A DNA stretch of 64,000 nt from Synechococcus sp. CB0101 (lineage in GTDB: Bacteria > Cyanobacteriota > Cyanobacteriia > PCC-6307 > Cyanobiaceae), in the NCBI RefSeq assembly GCF_000179235.2, contig NZ_CP039373.1:620032-684031 (forward strand). Reading direction: 5' to 3'. The position numbers and the translations under genes were made by a program. This document shows, in pieces, positions 35,099 through 44,777 of this stretch. The notes beneath the pieces are model-generated. The model was not told where the DNA came from. It made no database searches and saw only the letters and a list, made by a program, of their open reading frames with translations. Positions within the stretch are counted from its first letter, which is position 1, and every line of letters starts with the position of its first letter.

Positions 35099-35821
35099 GC
35101 TGGCGCCAGCGGGGCAGCCTCTGGTGCCTGGAACCCGAAGGGGGGATCTCCCCTCGGGCTGGTGCAGTTCATCGGCGGGAGCTACCTCGCCGCTACACCT
35201 CAACTCAGCTACCGGCGCCTGCTGGAGGCCCTGAGCCGTCGTGGCTTGGCGATCCAGGCCTGGAGTTATGTGCCGGGTTTTGATCATCAGGCCCAGGCCA
35301 ATGAAGCCTGGAAACTGTTCCGCTCCGCCCGCCCCGAAAACCTGCCCGCCCTGCGCCTGGGCCACAGCCTGGGCTGCAAATTGCACCTGCTGGCACCTGA
35401 CAACGGCCGGGGCTGCAGCGGCTTGGCCGCTTTGAGCTTCAACAACTTCTCGGCCGAGCGCAGCGTGCCGCTGCTGGCGGAGCTGGGACCGCGCCTGGGG
35501 ATCCAGAGCGAATTCAGCCCCTCCCCCAGCGAAACCCTGCGCCTGGTGGGTGCGAACTACCGCCAGGCCAACAACCTGCTGGTGCGCTTCAACCGCGATG
35601 GCATCGATCAGTCGCCGCGGCTGCTGGCGGTGCTGCAGCAACGACCCGGCGATCACTCCGAACTGCTGGAGAAGCCCGGCGATCACCTCACCCCCGCCAG
35701 TGCTGGCCTGCGCCAGAACCTGCTGGGCAGCTGGGCTGATGATCCTGCGCGGCAACGGCAGATCGACTCCCTCGCAGAGACGATCTGCCGTTGGTGGCAA
35801 CCGGCGCTGTTGCAGCGCTGA
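35095..35821 (+). CDS. DUF1350 family protein, interrupted by an apparent frameshift
   Basis: The ATG at 35095 overlaps the bcp stop (ATGA) and reads MSWRQRGSLWCLEPEGG, the expected DUF1350 N-terminus, but that frame soon loses similarity and stops at 35283. The body of the family (VQFIGGSYLAATPQLSYRRL, LRLGHSLGCKLHLLAPDNGR, ALSFNNFSAERSVPLLAELG) continues in the next frame from 35162 to 35821. Removing one G from the G6 run at 35140-35145 joins the two as LEPEGGSPLGLVQFIGGSYL. So this is either a sequencing or assembly error or a genuine frameshift. DUF1350 proteins look like alpha/beta hydrolases (G-H-S-L-G) of unknown role. If the frameshift is real, only a GTG-started shorter product from 35162 would be made. 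Confidence 0.82.
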
Positions 35822-37816
35822 TCAAACGCGCAGCGCGTCGAGCACGGAGCGATCCTCGAGTGTGGAGGTGTCGCCGCTCACCTCCTGGCCGGCAGCCAAC
35901 GCACGCAGGATGCGGCGCATGATCTTGCCGCTGCGGGTCTTGGGCAGGGCATCGCTGAACTTGATCACATCGGGGCGGGCGATCGGACCGATCTCCTTGC
36001 CCACATGGCCGCGCAACTCAGCGATCAGGGCCTCATCACCGCTACGGCCTGCCTCCAGGGTCACAAAGGCCACAATCCCTTCGCCCTTCAGATCATCGGG
36101 GCGGCCCACCACGGCGGCCTCCGCCACCGCCGGATGGCTCACCAGCGCGCTCTCAATTTCCATCGTGCCGAGGCGGTGACCACTGACGTTGATCACGTCA
36201 TCGACGCGGCCCATCACCCAGAAGTAGCCATCGCTGTCGCGGCGGGCACCATCGCCGGCGAAGTAGAGCCAGGAGCCGTCGGCGGGTCGAATCTCCTCCC
36301 AATAGCTCTTACGGAAGCGATCGGGATCGCCGTGCACCGTGCGCATCATTCCGGGCCAAGGCCGGCGGATCGCGAGGTAGCCGCCTTGATCGGCGGGCTG
36401 AGAGTTGCCGTCGTGGTCAACGATGTCGGCCTGGATGCCGGGCAGCGGCAGGGTGGCGGAGCCTGGCTTGGTGGGTGTTGCGCCGGGCAGCGGGCTGATC
36501 ATCACGCCACCAGTTTCGGTCTGCCACCAGGTGTCCACGATCGGGCAGCGGTTGCCGCCGATCACATCGCGATACCAGATCCAGGCCTCGGGGTTGATCG
36601 GCTCACCCACGGTGCCGAGGATCCGCAACGAGCTCATGTCGTATTGATCCGGCACCTCGCGGCCGCTCTTCATGAAGGCGCGGATCGCGGTGGGGGCTGT
36701 GTAGAAGATCGTGCACTGGTGCTTCTGGATCACCTCCCAGAAGGCGCCGGGCTTACTGGGCCGCGGCGCACCCTCGTACATCACGGTGGTGGCGCCGTTC
36801 GACAACGGCCCGTAGACGATGTAGCTGTGGCCGGTGATCCAACCCACATCGGCGGTGCACCAGTGGATGTCGTTCTCCTTGAGATCGAAGATCCACTGGA
36901 AGGTGAGATGGGCCCAGAGGTTGTAACCGGCGGTGGTGTGCACCACCCCCTTCGGCTTACCGGTGGAGCCTGAGGTGTACAGCACAAACAGGCGGTCTTC
37001 ACTGGCCATCGGCTCGGCCGGGCACTCGGCGCTCTGGGCATCCACCAGCTCGTGCCACCAGTGGTCGCGGCCGCTCTGCATGGCGCAGTCGCCCTCAATG
37101 CGGCGCACCACCAGCACGTGCTCCACGCTCGGGGCTCCGCCATTGCCGGAAAGGGCCTCATCCACCGCTGGCTTGAGCGGCACCGGTTTGTCTTTGCGGA
37201 AGCCGCCGTCTGCGGTGATCACCGCCTTGGCCTCGCCGTCGATCAGGCGATCGCGCAGGGCATCGGCCGAAAACCCGCCAAACACCACCGAATGGGGAGC
37301 GCCGATGCGGGCGCAGGCCAGCATGGCGATGGCAGCCTCCGGCACCATCGGCATATAGAGCGCCACCAGATCGCCCTTGCCGATCCCAAGCGCTTTGAGG
37401 GCATTGGCGGCTTTGCACACCTCTGCGTGCAGTTGCCGGTAGGTGAAGGTGCGCTTATCGCCGGGCTCCCCCTCCCAGATCAGCGCGGTCTTGTCGGCAC
37501 GTGCACCCTCGAGGTGACGATCGAGGCAGTTGAAGCTGAGGTTGGTGGTGCCCCCTTCAAACCAGCGGGCGAAGGGTGGATGGCTCCAATCCAGCACCGT
37601 GTGGAAGGGCTCGAACCAGTGCAGCTCACGACGGGCTGCCTCACCCCAGAACTGATCAGGATCCTGCTGGGCCTGGGCCGCCAACTGGCTGTAGGCCTCC
37701 AGCGAACCGATGGCCGCGCCGGCCGCCAAGGCTGCCGGCGGCTCAAACACCCGCTGCTCCTGCAGCACCGATTCGATCGTGGTGCCGGTGGCGGGGCTGG
37801 TCTGGGCCTCAGACAT
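35822..37816 (-). CDS. acs: Acetyl-CoA synthetase (AMP-forming)
   Basis: A 664-residue adenylate-forming enzyme of normal length. It shows the phosphate-binding loop '[20 protein letters not shown]', '[19 protein letters not shown]' of the acetate/adenylate site and the C-terminal '[18 protein letters not shown]', whose Lys is the acetylation-sensitive catalytic residue. It activates acetate to acetyl-CoA through acetyl-AMP, for acetate assimilation. The ATG at 37816 ([11 protein letters not shown]) is preferred over one eight codons upstream. It abuts the convergent DUF1350 gene with no gap, and is divergent from the HAD gene. Confidence 0.96.
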   Translation of the reverse strand: MSEAQTSPATGTTIESVLQEQRVFEPPAALAAGAAIGSLEAYSQLAAQAQQDPDQFWGEAARRELHWFEPFHTVLDWSHPPFARWFEGGTTNLSFNCLDRHLEGARADKTALIWEGEPGDKRTFTYRQLHAEVCKAANALKALGIGKGDLVALYMPMVPEAAIAMLACARIGAPHSVVFGGFSADALRDRLIDGEAKAVITADGGFRKDKPVPLKPAVDEALSGNGGAPSVEHVLVVRRIEGDCAMQSGRDHWWHELVDAQSAECPAEPMASEDRLFVLYTSGSTGKPKGVVHTTAGYNLWAHLTFQWIFDLKENDIHWCTADVGWITGHSYIVYGPLSNGATTVMYEGAPRPSKPGAFWEVIQKHQCTIFYTAPTAIRAFMKSGREVPDQYDMSSLRILGTVGEPINPEAWIWYRDVIGGNRCPIVDTWWQTETGGVMISPLPGATPTKPGSATLPLPGIQADIVDHDGNSQPADQGGYLAIRRPWPGMMRTVHGDPDRFRKSYWEEIRPADGSWLYFAGDGARRDSDGYFWVMGRVDDVINVSGHRLGTMEIESALVSHPAVAEAAVVGRPDDLKGEGIVAFVTLEAGRSGDEALIAELRGHVGKEIGPIARPDVIKFSDALPKTRSGKIMRRILRALAAGQEVSGDTSTLEDRSVLDALRV

Positions 37817-37926
37817 GCTGGCAAGGGCAGGCGCGCCCATTCAAGCGAGCCAACAAGCGGGCTGACCGCCCCAGCAGCAGGCCTGTAATGGGCGCAGCGG
37901 GATCGGTGCTGATTCAGGATGGGGCC

Positions 37927-38601
37927 ATGGTCCGCCCCGCCGCCTGCCTGTTCGATCTCGACGGGCTGCTGCTCGACACAGAACCGCTGCATGCGGAGGC
38001 CTGGCAGCACGCTGCTAGCCATTTCGGCAGGCCCCTGGCGTCCCATGAGCTATTGGCCTTGCGGGGCCGCCGCCGCCACGATTGCGCGGATCAGGTGCTG
38101 CAGTGGATTGGTGCGAGCGGTGCAGCCACAACCCCCAGCCGAGACGATCTCCTGGCCGTGCGCCAGCCCATCGCCGAGGCGCTACTCGTGCGTGCAGCGC
38201 CGATGCCGGGTGCGCCAGATCTGGTGGAGCACTGCGCTGCCCTGGGGATTCCCATGGCGCTGGCAACGAGCAGCTCCAAAGCCGCTGTGGACTTAAAGGC
38301 TTCGCCCCACCCCTGGTTGGCCGCCATCAGGGTGCGGGTGCATGGCGATGACCCCCATCTGGGGCAAGGCAAACCAGCGCCGGATGTGTTTCTGCTGGCA
38401 GCTGAGCGGCTCGGGGTGGACGCTCAGCGCTGCTGGGCGTTTGAGGATTCACCAGCCGGAGTGCGCGCCGCCAGGGCCGCGGGTTGCCGGGTGCATGTGC
38501 TGCCCCCCAGCCACCTGAGCGTTGAACAGCGCCGCGAGCTCTATCCAGGGATTGAGTGCTTCCTGGCCAGCCTGATCGAGGTGCTCGAGGAGCTTCAGTA
38601 G
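37927..38601 (+). CDS. HAD-superfamily hydrolase
   Basis: A 224-residue HAD phosphatase with motif I 'CLFDLDGLLLDTEPLHAEAW' (nucleophile Asp and the second Asp), motif II 'ALATSSSKAAV', the motif III Lys in 'LGQGKPAPDVFLLAAERLG', and motif IV 'CWAFEDSPAGVRAARAAG'. The cap inserted after motif I is helical (type C1), as in beta-phosphoglucomutase and phosphoglycolate phosphatase. The substrate cannot be read. It ends 7 bases inside the convergent prenyl diphosphate synthase gene. Confidence 0.9.
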   Translation: MVRPAACLFDLDGLLLDTEPLHAEAWQHAASHFGRPLASHELLALRGRRRHDCADQVLQWIGASGAATTPSRDDLLAVRQPIAEALLVRAAPMPGAPDLVEHCAALGIPMALATSSSKAAVDLKASPHPWLAAIRVRVHGDDPHLGQGKPAPDVFLLAAERLGVDAQRCWAFEDSPAGVRAARAAGCRVHVLPPSHLSVEQRRELYPGIECFLASLIEVLEELQ

Positions 38602-39566
38602 AGCCGGCTGAGCACGAACTCGGGCAGCGCCAGCAGCGCACTGCGGCAATCGGAAGCCGGCAACCAACTGATGGCTTCTCGGGCCTCATTGGCAAACCCT
38701 TCCGCCAGGGCGCGGGAGCGCTGAATCGCCTGGCTGTTGCGCACCAGCTCGAGGGCTTGATCGAGATCACCGTCTTCGCTGAACTCGCGTTCAATCAGTC
38801 CCGCCAGGGCTGGATGCTCCTCGAGGGCATAGAGGGCCGGAGCGGTGAGATAACCCGTCGCCAGATCGCTGGCGGCCGGTTTACCCAGCTGTTGATCGCT
38901 GCCGGTGAAATCAAGAATGTCGTCGACCACCTGGAAGGCCAATCCGAGCTGGCGGCCAAAGCGATAGAGCTCATCAAGCTGATGGGCCGGCAGGCCGCTG
39001 AGAACGCCTGCGGCTCGGGCGCTGTTGGCGATCAGGGAGGCGGTTTTGCAGTAGCTCTTTTCGAGGTAGGTCTCGAAGCTCTGGCCGGTGTCGTAACGGA
39101 ACAGGCCCTGCTTCACCTCGCCATCGGCGAGATCCATGATCACGCGGGAGAGCAGCTTCACCACCTCGAGGTCATCGAGGTTGGCGAGATGCCAGCTGGC
39201 CTGGGCAAACAAGAAATCGCCGGCCAGCACCGCCACACGGTGGTTGAAACGGCTGTGCACGGTGTCAACACCACGGCGGGTGCTGGCCTCATCCACCACG
39301 TCGTCGTGCACGAGCGAGGCGGTGTGGATCATCTCCGTGATCTCCGCCAGGCGCCGATGCCGAGCGGTGAGCTCACCATCCGCGGCGAGGGCGCGAGACA
39401 CCAGCAACACGATGCCGGGGCGCAGACGCTTGCCTCCGGCGCTGAACAGATGCTCTGCAGCAGCCTGAAGAATCGGGTGCCCCGCTCCAATCAGGCTGCG
39501 CAGATCGCTCAGCAGGGCCTCGAGGTCGGCCTCGACGGGCTGAAGCAGCTCTGCAACCGTGGCCAT
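38595..39566 (-). CDS. sds: Long-chain trans-prenyl diphosphate synthase (solanesyl type)
   Basis: A 323-residue isoprenyl synthase with the first Asp-rich motif 'SLVHDDVVDEASTRRG' (Asp88 to Asp92) and the second 'LAFQVVDDILDFTGSD' (Asp215, Asp216, Asp219). The small residues before the first motif (MIHTAS) suit a long product, so it most likely makes the C45 tail of plastoquinone; a shorter C20 product by a GGPP-type enzyme is less likely given its length and family position. A UbiD-like decarboxylase, another plastoquinone candidate, lies 4 kb away. Its stop overlaps the HAD gene end. Confidence 0.9.
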   Translation of the reverse strand: MATVAELLQPVEADLEALLSDLRSLIGAGHPILQAAAEHLFSAGGKRLRPGIVLLVSRALAADGELTARHRRLAEITEMIHTASLVHDDVVDEASTRRGVDTVHSRFNHRVAVLAGDFLFAQASWHLANLDDLEVVKLLSRVIMDLADGEVKQGLFRYDTGQSFETYLEKSYCKTASLIANSARAAGVLSGLPAHQLDELYRFGRQLGLAFQVVDDILDFTGSDQQLGKPAASDLATGYLTAPALYALEEHPALAGLIEREFSEDGDLDQALELVRNSQAIQRSRALAEGFANEAREAISWLPASDCRSALLALPEFVLSRLY

Positions 39567-39617
39567 GACCCCCTGCTGTGGCCGAATCCTAGGAGGCGCA
39601 CCCTGGCTGGCGCTGGC

Positions 39618-40436
39618 TCATCCGTGATGCAAATGGCCCTGATGCCAGACGAGGGGCTGACTCCTGCAACGGGCACCCACCAGTCGGCCCACCGAGCGAT
39701 CGAAGCGGTCGGGTTGCGCACTCGTGAAAAACCGCAGCTCACGGCCGGCGGAGCTGCCGTTCAACAAGCCCTGAGCCGTAAGCACCTCCCCGAGGTGGCG
39801 CGCAACGGCCGGGGCAGGGTCGAGCACAGCCAGACCAGGGCCCACCAGCCGGCGAATCGCCTCAATCACGAAGGGGTAGTGGGTGCAGCCGAGCACGATG
39901 GTGTCGGCACCCGCCTCAAGCATCGGGTTGAGGAAGCTGCGCAGCAGAGCATCACAACGCTCCCCTTCCAGCTCCCCGATTTCCACCAGGTCAGCCAAGC
40001 CGATGCAGACCTGCTCCACCACCTGCACATCACCGGCCCAGCGCCCCACCGTGGCCCGGTAGAGCTCCCCCTGGAAGGTGGCGGGGGTGGCCATCACCCC
40101 CACCACTCCGCTGTTGGTGAGCTCTACAGCCGGCTTCACGGCCGGTTCAAGCCCAAGGATCGGCAGCTGCGGAAAGGCCTGACGCAACGGCTCCAGCGCC
40201 ACGGCCGATGCGGTGTTGCAGGCCACCACGATTGCTTTGCAACCCATGGCGATCAGCTGGCCTGCAATCTCACTGCAATAGGCCTGGATCTCCTGGGCCG
40301 ATCGCTGGCCGTAGGGCACATGGGCCTGATCTGCCAGGTAGATCACCGATTCATCCGGCAGGTGATGCACCACCTGCCGCCAGACACTCAAGCCCCCCAA
40401 TCCGGAATCAAAGATGCCGATGGGAGCTCCGCTCAT
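39618..40436 (-). CDS. murI: Glutamate racemase
   Basis: A 272-residue enzyme with both catalytic Cys visible: Cys73 in 'IVVACNTASAVAL' and Cys184 in 'TIVLGCTHYPFVIEAI'. The N-terminus 'IGIFDSGLGGLSV' holds the catalytic Asp and Ser. It interconverts L- and D-glutamate for peptidoglycan. The start overlaps the amidase stop by four bases, giving a two-gene cell wall unit, amiC then murI. An in-frame C-terminal tail after the conserved core is Arg-rich. Confidence 0.96.
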   Translation of the reverse strand: MSGAPIGIFDSGLGGLSVWRQVVHHLPDESVIYLADQAHVPYGQRSAQEIQAYCSEIAGQLIAMGCKAIVVACNTASAVALEPLRQAFPQLPILGLEPAVKPAVELTNSGVVGVMATPATFQGELYRATVGRWAGDVQVVEQVCIGLADLVEIGELEGERCDALLRSFLNPMLEAGADTIVLGCTHYPFVIEAIRRLVGPGLAVLDPAPAVARHLGEVLTAQGLLNGSSAGRELRFFTSAQPDRFDRSVGRLVGARCRSQPLVWHQGHLHHG

Positions 40437-41545
40437 GGATTGGCCACCAGGTAGTTGAGCAACCCAGTGGCAATCGCCACCGCCATCCGCCGGCGGAAGG
40501 CGGGATCCGCCAATCGCGGCGAATCCAGCTGACCCGTGACAAAGCCCATCTCGGCCAGGGCCGCCGGCATCACGGTGCGGCGGATCACAAAGAAGCGACC
40601 CGGGCGTGCACCGCGATCGGGGCTCCCTGGAGACACCCGCAGCATCTGCACCTGCACCGCTTCGGCCAGTCGCCTGGAGGGCCCGTCCTGGAAATAGAAG
40701 GTTTCGATGCCATTCACATCCGGGCGCGACATGCTCAGCGCATTGGCATGAATGCTCAAAAACAAATCAGCGCGGTTGTTGTTGGCGAGGGCCACCCGCG
40801 GCGGCAGGTCGACATCCACTTCCGAGGTGCGCGTCAGCAACACCTGCACGCCTTTGGCCTGAAGGATCTGGGCCACCTGCAGGCTCACATCGAGCACCAC
40901 ATCGGTTTCCCGCAATCCATTGATCCCCACAGCCCCGGGGTCGGGGCCGCCATGGCCTGGATCAATCACCACCTTGTAGCGATTCCTCGGCACGGTGGGC
41001 AGGCCCTCCACCGAGGGCATCGGCCCGGAAGGAACCCCGGCGGCTGGAGGACGCGCCCTCCAGCTCGGCGTGGATGGAGCGTCGAGATCACCCTCGCCGA
41101 AGGGGTTAATCCCGCTCACCACCTCACCCAGCTGCATCTGCCAACGGTCGGCACTGGTACCCACCAAGCGCAGCTCCGTGGGATCGAGCTTGGTGCCGGG
41201 GCGGAACTCCACCACCAGGCGTGTGGTGTTGTCGCTGGGCCGGCCAACCCTCACTTCACGGATGGCGCCATTGCCGCGCACGCTGCGGCTGCGGGAGGGA
41301 GCACCGGGGAGATCCAGCCAAAGCTTGGGGCCCACCAGGCCGCGACCCTCCTCAAAAAACGCCTCGATGCTGGTGCCAGGCGGCGTGCGCAACTCCAAGG
41401 CACCCGAGCGGCTGATCCGCCAGGCGGCCAGGGCGCTTCCAGCCCAGGCGGGCAAGGCTGAACCCAGCGCCACGATGGGCAGGGCGGCGACCAGGGCCAG
41501 CCCCGACAAACGCGCCCGCAGACGGGAAGAGAACGTCGCGCTCAC
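40433..41545 (-). CDS. N-acetylmuramoyl-L-alanine amidase with AMIN domain
   Basis: A 370-residue exported protein. A signal peptide spans about residues 1-40 (LSGLALVAALPIVALGSALP), the next 120 residues are a beta-rich AMIN-type domain (localisation to septal wall), and after a Pro/Ser linker an amidase_3 domain starts with 'KVVIDPGHGGPDPGAVG' (zinc His and Glu), with 'LSIHANAL' holding another zinc His and a catalytic Glu near the C-terminus. It cleaves the bond between MurNAc and the peptide stem, a role in cell separation. Coupled to murI by an ATGA overlap. Class: AmiC-like. Confidence 0.92.
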   Translation of the reverse strand: MSATFSSRLRARLSGLALVAALPIVALGSALPAWAGSALAAWRISRSGALELRTPPGTSIEAFFEEGRGLVGPKLWLDLPGAPSRSRSVRGNGAIREVRVGRPSDNTTRLVVEFRPGTKLDPTELRLVGTSADRWQMQLGEVVSGINPFGEGDLDAPSTPSWRARPPAAGVPSGPMPSVEGLPTVPRNRYKVVIDPGHGGPDPGAVGINGLRETDVVLDVSLQVAQILQAKGVQVLLTRTSEVDVDLPPRVALANNNRADLFLSIHANALSMSRPDVNGIETFYFQDGPSRRLAEAVQVQMLRVSPGSPDRGARPGRFFVIRRTVMPAALAEMGFVTGQLDSPRLADPAFRRRMAVAIATGLLNYLVANP

Positions 41546-41548
41546 CGC

Positions 41549-42367
41549 TCAGAACAGGGCCGGCCGGCGGTGCTTGAGGCTCGGCATCTGGGCCTGGATG
41601 CGCTGGCGGTGTTGCACGTCCACCGGAGCAACGGCCTGACCCGGTCCACTGCCAGCATCCGCCAGCACCGTGCCCCAGGGATCAATCACCAGGGCATGGC
41701 CATGGGTCTGGCGCCGGCCGCCGTGGTTGCCGGTCTGGGCTGGGGCCAGCACGTAAGCCGTGTTCTCGATGGCACGGGCCTGCAGCAGCACCTGCCAGTG
41801 GTCTTTGCCGGTGAAAGCGGTGAAGGCCGCCGGAATGAACAGCACGTCGGCACCTGCTGCCGCCAGGTGCCGGTACAGCTCAGGGAAGCGCACGTCGTAA
41901 CAAATGGAGAGGCCCACCCGACACAAACCAGGCACCTCCACCACAGGCGGCAGCTGGTCGCCCGGTTGCACCGTGGCCGACTCCCGATAGGTGTTGCCGT
42001 CCGGCAAATCCACGTCGAAGAGATGGATCTTGTCGTAACGAGCCAGGATTTCACCCTCCTTACCCACCAGCTCCGCGCGATTGCTGGTGAGGCGCTCTCC
42101 TGCCGGCACCGGATAGCCGCCGCCCAGGAGGGTCACCTGGTAGCGCCGGGCCATGGTGATCAAAAACTGCTGCGCCCGCTCCGCCAGGGCAGGAGCGATG
42201 TCGAGACGATGTTCGTCATCACCCATGAACGCGAAGTTCTCGGGCAGACCCACCAGATCAGCACCGCGGCGCGCGGCCAGATCGATTTGCTCCTCCGCCG
42301 CCGCGAAGTTCGCGTCGGGATCAGCGGTGCTGGTGAGCTGGATCGCTGCTGCCAGAAAGCTTGTCAC
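41549..42367 (-). CDS. Nitrilase-superfamily carbon-nitrogen hydrolase
   Basis: A 272-residue enzyme with the complete Glu-Lys-Cys triad: Glu43 ('LPENFAFMGDDE'), Lys113 ('ARYDKIHLFDVD') and Cys156 ('GLSICYDVRFPELYRHL'). The family branch is Nit1/Nit2-like; Nit2 and Nit1 act as omega-amidase and deaminated-glutathione amidase, so a metabolite-repair role is plausible. It lies 3 bases upstream of amiC on the same strand and may be the first gene of that unit. Confidence 0.9.
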   Translation of the reverse strand: MTSFLAAAIQLTSTADPDANFAAAEEQIDLAARRGADLVGLPENFAFMGDDEHRLDIAPALAERAQQFLITMARRYQVTLLGGGYPVPAGERLTSNRAELVGKEGEILARYDKIHLFDVDLPDGNTYRESATVQPGDQLPPVVEVPGLCRVGLSICYDVRFPELYRHLAAAGADVLFIPAAFTAFTGKDHWQVLLQARAIENTAYVLAPAQTGNHGGRRQTHGHALVIDPWGTVLADAGSGPGQAVAPVDVQHRQRIQAQMPSLKHRRPALF

Positions 42368-42415
42368 CGCTTGCGTTTTACCGACCCGGGCACTGTAAGG
42401 GTGCCGGCAAGGGCC

Positions 42416-43171
42416 TCAGGCCGCCTGCAACACGCCGGGGCTGGTCTGGGTGGGCACGATGGTGAGGTTGTCCACGGCGGCACAGCAGGCGAAGTCGGCG
42501 TCGTGGTTGCCGATGCCGATCAGCCGCTGACCGTGGCTGGCGGCCCGCAGACAGGTTTCGGTGTCGGTGTGCCACTGCTGCCAGAGCGCCAGGGCCGCCA
42601 GTGCCTCATCGTTGGCGCAGCGCACGCCCACGTGGGGCGACACAGCCAGCTCCAGCGCCTCCGACACCACCGCACCCGCCGCCAGGCTGTCTTCCAGGGA
42701 GTAGTCACCCTCCCAGCCGCTGCCAACGATCCACACATGGCGGCAATCGCGCTCAATCAGCCGCCGCGCAACGGCGGTGCGGTTGGGCAGGCAGGCCGTC
42801 ACCAGCAGCGGCACCGCCTTCACCGCCTCGAGCGAGCGGGTGCCGTTGGTGGTGCTCATGAAAATGCGTTTGCCCCCCACCAGCTCTGGCGTCACCGCCA
42901 GGGGGGAATTGCCCAGGTCGTAGCCATCCACCCGCTTGCCGCCGCGCTCACCAGCCCGCAGCCGGCGCTCCGCCGGCCAGGCGGCCGCCGTGGCATCCAG
43001 TGCAGCCAGATCGGCAAACGCCTGGATGGCCTCAGCGCCGTTCTGCAGCGACCAGGCAATCGTCGTTGTGGCCCGCAGCACGTCGATCACCACCGCTGCA
43101 TCGGGGCCGCCCTCGGCCACAGGCTTCACGGCCGGCACGCACTCGGAGGTGTGGAAGTAGGAGATCTGCAC
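42416..43171 (-). CDS. comB: 2-phosphosulfolactate phosphatase family protein (ComB)
   Basis: A 251-residue protein of the ComB family: N-terminal '[20 protein letters not shown]', then '[18 protein letters not shown]' and '[13 protein letters not shown]', and '[20 protein letters not shown]'. ComB dephosphorylates 2-phosphosulfolactate in coenzyme M synthesis in archaea; cyanobacteria carry the gene but do not make coenzyme M, so the natural substrate is open, with sulfolactate production a possibility. comA and comC are not nearby. It is divergent from the UbiD-like gene (61-base gap). Confidence 0.9.
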   Translation of the reverse strand: MQISYFHTSECVPAVKPVAEGGPDAAVVIDVLRATTTIAWSLQNGAEAIQAFADLAALDATAAAWPAERRLRAGERGGKRVDGYDLGNSPLAVTPELVGGKRIFMSTTNGTRSLEAVKAVPLLVTACLPNRTAVARRLIERDCRHVWIVGSGWEGDYSLEDSLAAGAVVSEALELAVSPHVGVRCANDEALAALALWQQWHTDTETCLRAASHGQRLIGIGNHDADFACCAAVDNLTIVPTQTSPGVLQAA

Positions 43172-43232
43172 GGCCGCAGTGGCGGAAGGGGTGCGTCACA
43201 GTAGTCACCACAGCACAGCAGGCAGCAAAGAA

Positions 43233-44777
43233 ATGGGTTCGCAGCGTGACCTGCGCGGGTTTCTGAAGCTGCTAGAGGAACGCGGACAGTTGCGCCGCAT
43301 CACGGCACCGGTGGATCCCGATCTGGAGCTGGCAGCGATCGCCGATCGGGTGCTCAGCTGCGGCGGACCGGCCCTGCTCTTCGAAAACGTGATCGGCAGT
43401 GAGATGCCGGTCGCGATCAACCTGATGGGCACCCAGGAGCGGGTGCTCTGGAGCATGGGGATGGAGCGGCCTGAGGAGCTCGAAGCCCTGGGCGAGCGCC
43501 TGGCACTGCTGCAGCAGCCCCGCCCGCCCAAAGGAGCTCGGGAGGCGGTGCGCTTCGGCTCCGTGCTGCTCGATGTGCTCAAGGCCCGGCCCGATCTGGA
43601 TCTCACACCCCCCTGCCGCCAGCAGGTGTTCAAGGGCGAGGCTGTGAACCTCGATGCCCTGCCGCTGCTGCGCCCCTGGCCGGGCGATGGCGGCCGCATC
43701 CTCACCCTGGGCCTGGTGATCACCAAGGACCCCGAAACCGGAACCCCCAACGTGGGTGTGTACAGGCTGCAGCAGCAGTCGATCAACACCATGACCGTGC
43801 ACTGGCTGAGCGTGCGCGGCGGCGCCCGTCACCTGCGCAAGGCGGCGGCCATGGGCAAAAAGCTGGAGATCGCCATCGCCATCGGCGTGCATCCACTGCT
43901 GGTGATGGCGGCCGCCACGCCGATCCCCGTGCAGCTGAGCGAATGGCTATTCGCCGGGCTCTATGCCGGTGAGGGCGTGCGGCTCGCCAAATGCAAAACC
44001 GTGAACCTGGAAGTGCCCAGCCACAGCGAAGTGGTGCTCGAGGGCACGATCACCCCGGGCGAGGAGCTGGCCGACGGGCCCTTCGGCGACCACATGGGCT
44101 TCTACGGCGGCGTGGAGCCATCACCGCTGGTGCGCATCCAATGCGTAACCCAGCGGCGCGAGCCGATCTACTTCACCACCTTCAGCGGCCGACCTCCCAA
44201 GGAAGACGCGATGCTCGCCATCGCCCTCAACCGCATCTACACCCCGATCCTGCGGCAGCAGATCCCGGAGATCGTGGATTTCTTCCTGCCGATGGAAGGG
44301 CTGAGCTACAAGCTGGCCGTGATCGCCATCGACAAGGCCTATCCCGGCCAGGCCAAGCGGGCCGCCATGGCCTTCTGGACCGCCCTGCCTCAATTCACTT
44401 ACACCAAATTCGTGGTGGTAGTGGACAAGGCGATCAACATCCGTGATCCGCGGCAGGTGATCTGGGCGATCAGCGCCCTGGTGGATCCCCAGCGCGATCT
44501 GATCGTGGTGGAGGACACCCCCTTCGACACGCTGGATTTCGCCAGTGAGCAACTCGGTCTCGGCGGCCGCCTGGCCATCGACGCCACCACCAAGCTCGGA
44601 CCGGAACGCAACCACCCCTGGGGCGAGCCCCTGAGCCGGCCTGCAGCGGTGGAGGCTCGCCTCGATGCCCGCTGGGCCGAGCTGGGGCTGGCGGATGTGG
44701 GCCAGAGCGATCCCGACCCAGCCCTGTTCGGCTACGCGCTGGAACAGGTGCTCGAGCGGCTGGCCAAGGCGGGATGA
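43233..44777 (+). CDS. UbiD-family decarboxylase
   Basis: A 514-residue protein of the prenylated-FMN-dependent UbiD family. It starts MGSQRDLRGFLKLLEERGQL, has 'GPALLFENVIGSEMPVAINL' near residue 50, the 'TMTVHWLSVRGGARHLRKA' and 'ADGPFGDHMGFYGGVEPSP' active-site segments with the conserved Glu and Arg, and 'EDAMLAIALNRIYTPILRQQ'. In cyanobacteria such proteins are thought to decarboxylate the 4-hydroxybenzoate-derived ring during plastoquinone synthesis; this is inference. Upstream ATG and GTG codons are less likely than the ATG at 43233. Its stop overlaps the Rrf2 gene (ATGA). Confidence 0.92.
   Translation: MGSQRDLRGFLKLLEERGQLRRITAPVDPDLELAAIADRVLSCGGPALLFENVIGSEMPVAINLMGTQERVLWSMGMERPEELEALGERLALLQQPRPPKGAREAVRFGSVLLDVLKARPDLDLTPPCRQQVFKGEAVNLDALPLLRPWPGDGGRILTLGLVITKDPETGTPNVGVYRLQQQSINTMTVHWLSVRGGARHLRKAAAMGKKLEIAIAIGVHPLLVMAAATPIPVQLSEWLFAGLYAGEGVRLAKCKTVNLEVPSHSEVVLEGTITPGEELADGPFGDHMGFYGGVEPSPLVRIQCVTQRREPIYFTTFSGRPPKEDAMLAIALNRIYTPILRQQIPEIVDFFLPMEGLSYKLAVIAIDKAYPGQAKRAAMAFWTALPQFTYTKFVVVVDKAINIRDPRQVIWAISALVDPQRDLIVVEDTPFDTLDFASEQLGLGGRLAIDATTKLGPERNHPWGEPLSRPAAVEARLDARWAELGLADVGQSDPDPALFGYALEQVLERLAKAG

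Noticed and set aside
38556-40454. A 632-codon open frame on the + strand
   Set aside because: It runs antisense through the prenyl diphosphate synthase and murI genes, both with intact catalytic motifs. Its His/Gln/Gly-rich composition is typical of a shadow frame in GC-rich DNA.
41570-43204. A 544-codon open frame on the + strand
   Set aside because: Antisense to the nitrilase and comB genes, with no recognisable motif and a composition typical of shadows.
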